DNA of 6,754 nucleotides. Source: Chloroflexota bacterium (GTDB lineage: Bacteria; Chloroflexota; Anaerolineae; B4-G1). A program made the translations under genes and the position numbers. The stretch lies in NCBI GenBank assembly GCA_024232355.1, contig JAAEPW010000662.1:1-6754 (forward strand), written 5' to 3'. A model generated the notes under the pieces. It was given only the letters and a program-made list of their open reading frames with translations. It was not told the DNA's origin and made no database searches. Shown in pieces: positions 4,001-6,754 of this stretch (the stretch's first letter is position 1; each line of letters begins with the position of its first letter).

Positions 4001-6754
4001 CTTGCCATAGTCACGTTGTTCAACGTGCCAATCTTCTTCGTCCCATTCTACAACTCGTATTGAAGTGGTATCTATGTTGGTCAGTGTTGTGATGTTGACC
4101 GGGCTTTGTAGTGTGTCACCGGGTTTGTACGAATACTCCCACTTTGTCTCCCACGGATCACCTTTGATAAGTCCCAACGCCTTGAACTTGAGGCCCAGGA
4201 AAGCACTCCCCCTAACTTGATACAAGTATTCGGGGTTAGGTGGGACTTGGAACGTGACGCCTGCGCTTCCACCGCCGTAGCCTGTAACTTGGATCAATCC
4301 TTTCAGGACTTCACCGACCAACTCTAGTGTCAGTTTCAAATCTCCTCCAAGCTGCCCGCCGGGCTGCCACTCAATTGTCGAAGCGGAAGGTGCATATTTG
4401 AATCCCTTCTGAACAAACAATGAGGGCTCGACAGTGGTCTGGAGATAGACGTCCGCAATATAGTCCAAGGGTATTCCTTGAGCCACCACGCGAACCAATG
4501 AGACTTTGGGAAGCTTGATCTTGGTTTTGCCCTTGGCCTGAAACAGCCCGTTTTCCACGCCCAATCGTCCCTGTTCATCAAAGTAAAGTGTTCCTTTACC
4601 AGAAGGGTTGAAACTGGCCTCAGCGCCTGCAAAGCAGAATGGGAAATTGCCGTATATCTTGACGGTCCCCTTACTGTCAGATCTCAGTGACAGATCAAGG
4701 CCAATCTCTGGCTTTTTCGGCTTTTTGGTGTTGTTCAAGAATGGAACACCATTTACAGAACTAACATTGACCTCAAAGGGTTGGGGCGGGAATTTGACAG
4801 AGATCATAGCTTCGACGTAATCAGGTTTCACGGTGACTTGGAAGGTATCGTTGAAACCCAATCCGTAAAGCCACGTAGATGCCAGGAAACGCGTGATTTG
4901 CACTGTATGCACTTTAGATTCAGTGCCGTTATTGAGCACGGCAACAATCTCGACATTGTTGATCCCAGGTTTCAAGCTGCTTATCGGTAGATCGTATATC
5001 ACACCGTTTTCGTCACCTGCCTGGCTGAAGGTTTGTCTGCCCACTCTGAACTCGGCGATGCCTATAGTACCGGTGCCTGCTTCGGAACCGTTCCAATCGA
5101 TGTTGACAGTCAGCTCTGTACCGTAGGTTTCGGTGCCAAACAAGAAGAACCCGTGCTCCGACTCGATTGACTCGATGTGGGGCACATCTGATTGCGCGGG
5201 TTCGGTGTCACGAACGGGGTCCTCTGGCAGCGCAGTCTCGATGATGTCCTCAGATTCCTGGGTTTGTTGGCCAAGCCAGGGTTCAAAGTCTACATAGCTG
5301 CTTACGCGGTTGCCATCTCCATCGGGGTTCGACGTGGGATGATAAGGGCCAGAGGTATCGCCCCACCAATTGTTCCTGGCATTAACGGTGGTATCAGCCG
5401 CGTTGTTGTACAAGCCGTAGCTGCCGTTATCGTAGATGTTATTGTATCGTATGATGGATAAAGACAAATCACCAGAGGTACTAATGCCCCGCCCAGAATT
5501 ATCGTAAATATCATTGTGACTAATAGTAGGTGAAGCGTTGCTGATCGAGATTCCATTATATTTACTGTAGCGAATGATCGAGTTGGCGATTTGTACATCA
5601 CTGCTTTCGATTCCAATCCCAGATCCATACTCGATAATGGTATAGTCCAGTTGCCCCCCACTCATCCCTTCAAAGCTCATATACCCCCAATTTGTCACAC
5701 CAGTCTGACGGGTGAAAATCACAGGATTGTCACTAGTTCCTAATGTCCTCAAGGTGCCATAGACGTCAACAGATGGATAGGACAAATTGTGAACCAACTC
5801 CAATCGTACTCCAGCCTCGATAACAAGAACGCCGGAAGAATTGATCCTAAAACGCTCCGAGATATGCAATGGATAATCGCTCAGCCAACTTGGCCAGGTG
5901 TGAGTGCCAGTCAAATATTGTCCATTTGCTAACACATAAACTGCATCTTCTCCATTCTCGCTAAAGGTGTTGGTGTTGGCAAAGGCTGCGCTGAGTTTGT
6001 CTACTTTGACTCTGACCGCATAGTCGGTGTTGCCGGAAATGGTGTTTCCCGATACCACCGGTAAACCGTCTACTAATTGTATACCAGATAGATCTATGCC
6101 AACCCCATTGTTATTTGCGATCGAACAGCCGGATATGATCGGTGAGCTGTTCTCCCCACTACCTGAACCACTATCAGATACATCTATGCCATTATCGCCG
6201 TTGTACGCAATCGTGCAGTCAGACACTATGGGTGAAGCATAATCGATGTCAAGGCCGTACAAACCGTTATTGACAATCGTGCATCCTGAAATAATTGAGG
6301 ATCCTCGATTTATGCGTATTCCGACTTGATCGTTATCCGTGATAATGCTATCCGAAATCTTTGGTGAAGCATTGCCGATCGAAATGCCATCATAATCACC
6401 ATACCGGATGGTAGAGTGGGAAATATGCACATCATCGCTTTTGATTGAGATGGCTCCTGCATACTCGATAATGGTATGTTCGACAACGCCCCGACTGCCT
6501 TCTCTAAATATCAGACTAGACCAGTTACCCGAACTCCCTTGACGGGTAAAAATCACAGGATTATCACTAGTTCCCAATGTCCTCAAGGTACCATAGACAT
6601 CAACAGATGGATAGGACATATTGTGGACCAACTCCAGTCGCACCCCAGCCTCGATAACAAGAACGCCGGAAGAGTTGATGCTAAAACGTTCCGAGATATG
6701 TAATGGATAATCGCTCAGCCAACTTGGCCAGGTGTGAGTGCCAGTCAAATATTG
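1097..6754 (-). CDS. Giant multidomain beta-helix / beta-propeller / CARDB surface protein (5' end missing)
   Basis: The frame is open to the right edge and ends at TAG (1097-1099), giving at least 1,885 residues. The TTG at 6748 is the leucine of a repeated Q-Y-L-T-G motif, not a start; residues below count from it. Domains: two right-handed beta-helix (NosD/PbH1-like) units at 1-278 and 279-493, the second closed by N460-W-W-G and an F488-E-P-W-L end motif; acidic linker 494-530; Ig-like sandwich about 535-620; unrecognised beta-rich region 625-880; WD/BNR-like repeats 956-1337, read as seven propeller blades; three CARDB modules 1340-1667, each ending near V-I-x-E-x-x-E-x-N-N; a CBM20/48-like domain about 1670-1745; and a terminal module 1755-1883 of a type common in Chloroflexota exported proteins. 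Only four cysteines occur (156, 178, 208, 705), as expected outside the cell. No LPXTG or other obvious C-terminal anchor is seen. An adhesion or polysaccharide-binding role is inferred from CARDB and beta-helix content. I recognise no catalytic site or gene name. Confidence 0.9.
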   Translation of the reverse strand, partial: QYLTGTHTWPSWLSDYPLHISERFSINSSGVLVIEAGVRLELVHNMSYPSVDVYGTLRTLGTSDNPVIFTRQGSSGNWSSLIFREGSRGVVEHTIIEYAGAISIKSDDVHISHSTIRYGDYDGISIGNASPKISDSIITDNDQVGIRINRGSSIISGCTIVNNGLYGLDIDYASPIVSDCTIAYNGDNGIDVSDSGSGSGENSSPIISGCSIANNNGVGIDLSGIQLVDGLPVVSGNTISGNTDYAVRVKVDKLSAAFANTNTFSENGEDAVYVLANGQYLTGTHTWPSWLSDYPLHISERFRINSSGVLVIEAGVRLELVHNLSYPSVDVYGTLRTLGTSDNPVIFTRQTGVTNWGYMSFEGMSGGQLDYTIIEYGSGIGIESSDVQIANSIIRYSKYNGISISNASPTISHNDIYDNSGRGISTSGDLSLSIIRYNNIYDNGSYGLYNNAADTTVNARNNWWGDTSGPYHPTSNPDGDGNRVSSYVDFEPWLGQQTQESEDIIETALPEDPVRDTEPAQSDVPHIESIESEHGFFLFGTETYGTELTVNIDWNGSEAGTGTIGIAEFRVGRQTFSQAGDENGVIYDLPISSLKPGINNVEIVAVLNNGTESKVHTVQITRFLASTWLYGLGFNDTFQVTVKPDYVEAMISVKFPPQPFEVNVSSVNGVPFLNNTKKPKKPEIGLDLSLRSDSKGTVKIYGNFPFCFAGAEASFNPSGKGTLYFDEQGRLGVENGLFQAKGKTKIKLPKVSLVRVVAQGIPLDYIADVYLQTTVEPSLFVQKGFKYAPSASTIEWQPGGQLGGDLKLTLELVGEVLKGLIQVTGYGGGSAGVTFQVPPNPEYLYQVRGSAFLGLKFKALGLIKGDPWETKWEYSYKPGDTLQSPVNITTLTNIDTTSIRVVEWDEEDWHVEQRDYGKQPYARFVGGIAPLMVRNRQVNSLRATTTPLVTNLYAQANPDLALREDQALLLWAHDDVSLPESQSKEILSSWWNGATWSTPISVTDNTMSEFNPQVALVNGNQTLAVWERIDDPAVPMTATLDVTLTNKVELAYAVFDFDSQTWNTPALLTDNQVFDHVPQLAANGDGQVMAVWRSNVDGELLGSPEHPDALNYAIWDGSAWSITGTITDSIGDLLVYSVAYSDTTHATVVLNRDQDGDQTTHEDIELFATEWNGAGWNTPTQLTDNSVADENPTVLYTTSGERRLIWMQGTRLAVWHDDWSVAPTLTDVEDGDLGMMNFAVALDDEDNLMLIWRDYSDAGQDLFHALYNAESATWSLEAQLTDNEALEKDFTAAFDPNGQLMVAYAQDNLVETNMVISPTLTISDVTTYDSTDLYILHYIPNTDLTITDLSLPEYWDNPWPGDTVNVYATVRNSGDWAVVSPTIALYDGNPTISGTLIATATVTVGPLAGGVSEQVSIQWTVPLTPVQPHTLYAVIDPSDVITETDEVNNVISLTTTLPDVAVSSVKAYYYDQHNIVPLAMVANNGPITATDILVEFREGTVTGTVRHSHTITQLAPYGLTAVTTTWNVSTWGEGDYTYYVVLDSGDTIIEVNETDNWDYFPIKVLPDLVIYSGDVQASLDPVTGGPVTVTVRNWGIADAANVQVALYEGPVITTAATALYTWTVPSLPVDGDVILNTTIDHRPNRLFAIADPSRVITEVEEYNNVALTVQPISVTLRYHNLESVIPSTATVTLNGNWTTNTITLTNLADVYSVTLHIADTPLRYRYAVDGDIYLLNTFTRTVTPTVSTVYDDYRNVFAGWAQLDGPTALTTTVGTPTAPITAQVYISDVTPLAGSGATIHAEIGYGTSITLTEWIWSPSAYTADMGDNDQFAGVITPTLSGTYSYTVRFDGNWGASNPNSAWLYADLDGTDNGFSLGSAGMLTVP
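5706..5920 (-). repeat. Internal direct repeat, downstream copy (N-cap of beta-helix unit 2)
   Basis: These 215 bases match 6540-6754 without gaps at an offset of exactly 834 bases (278 codons). I count 14 differences, about 93.5% identity, and the last 53 bases are identical. This copy encodes the start of the second beta-helix unit, around residues 277-348, with the cap pattern I-x-x-S-G-V-L-V-I-E-A-G-V, then V-Y-G-T-L-R-T-L-G-T and N-P-V-I-F-T-R-Q. This is the usual opening of NosD-like helices. Confidence 0.95.
6540..6754 (-). repeat. Internal direct repeat, upstream copy (N-cap of beta-helix unit 1, cut by window edge)
   Basis: This copy pairs with 5706-5920. Only two of the 14 base differences change the protein (M44 versus L322, S23 versus R301); the other 12 are synonymous. 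The repeat is still identical where the window ends, so its true right boundary lies outside. The two codons before the TTG (CAA TAT, Gln-Tyr) equal Q277-Y278 that precede the second copy, which suggests that a further beta-helix unit lies just upstream. Confidence 0.93.

Noticed and set aside
5302..5661. 119-residue minus-strand open frame inside the beta-helix gene
   Set aside because: Overlaps the giant gene in another frame, while the giant frame shows regular beta-helix repeats and an NWWG cap through the same bases.
5706..6754. Insertion sequence or transposon flanked by direct repeats
   Set aside because: The repeats and the sequence between them are one continuous reading frame with beta-helix coils, without a transposase or terminal inverted repeats. 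It is an internal gene duplication.
5706..6754. Diversity-generating retroelement template/variable repeat pair
   Set aside because: The 14 differences are mostly synonymous and not confined to adenine positions, both copies are coding in the same gene, and no reverse transcriptase is seen.

Overview
The window holds two convergent genes separated by a 205-base intergenic stretch, and both genes run off the window. The left gene (plus strand, 1-891) encodes the C-terminal part of a winged-helix protein with a PD-(D/E)XK-nuclease-like end, resembling the replication-relaxation group of plasmid and integrative-element proteins. The right gene (minus strand, 1097-6754) fills about 84% of the window. 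It encodes at least 1,885 residues of a very large, all-beta, presumably exported mosaic protein.

Organism: a bacterium, most probably from the Chloroflexota (inference). The best clue is the last ~130 residues of the giant protein, which look like a C-terminal module I know from many secreted Chloroflexus, Roseiflexus and Anaerolineae proteins (GYG...W.W...NDQF.......GTY.Y..R......W.YADLDG). Several CARDB modules next to NosD-like beta-helices also fit that group. No rRNA, complete tRNA or housekeeping gene is present to confirm it.

Layout: 1-891, winged-helix/nuclease-like gene with an N-terminal coiled coil, open at the left edge. 892-1096, intergenic, with a tRNA T-arm-like fragment (925-941) and a perfect 19-bp inverted repeat (982-1027) that may stop transcription from both sides. 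1097-6754, the giant gene read leftward. From its N-terminal side it has two tandem right-handed beta-helix units with a 278-residue period, an NWWG-type end cap, an acidic linker, an Ig-like sandwich, about 250 residues of unrecognised beta-rich sequence, a WD/BNR-like region that I read as a seven-bladed propeller, three CARDB modules, a carbohydrate-binding-like beta domain and the terminal Chloroflexota-type module.

The two genes show no functional link. The left one looks like part of a mobile or accessory region. The right one looks like a surface or extracellular adhesion or glycan-contact protein whose signal peptide lies outside the window. The most interesting signals are the recent in-frame internal duplication, the propeller and cysteine-stack architecture inferred from the repeats, the base-composition break inside the giant gene, and the palindrome with the T-arm-like fragment between the genes. 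I see no evidence for a complete new multi-gene system.
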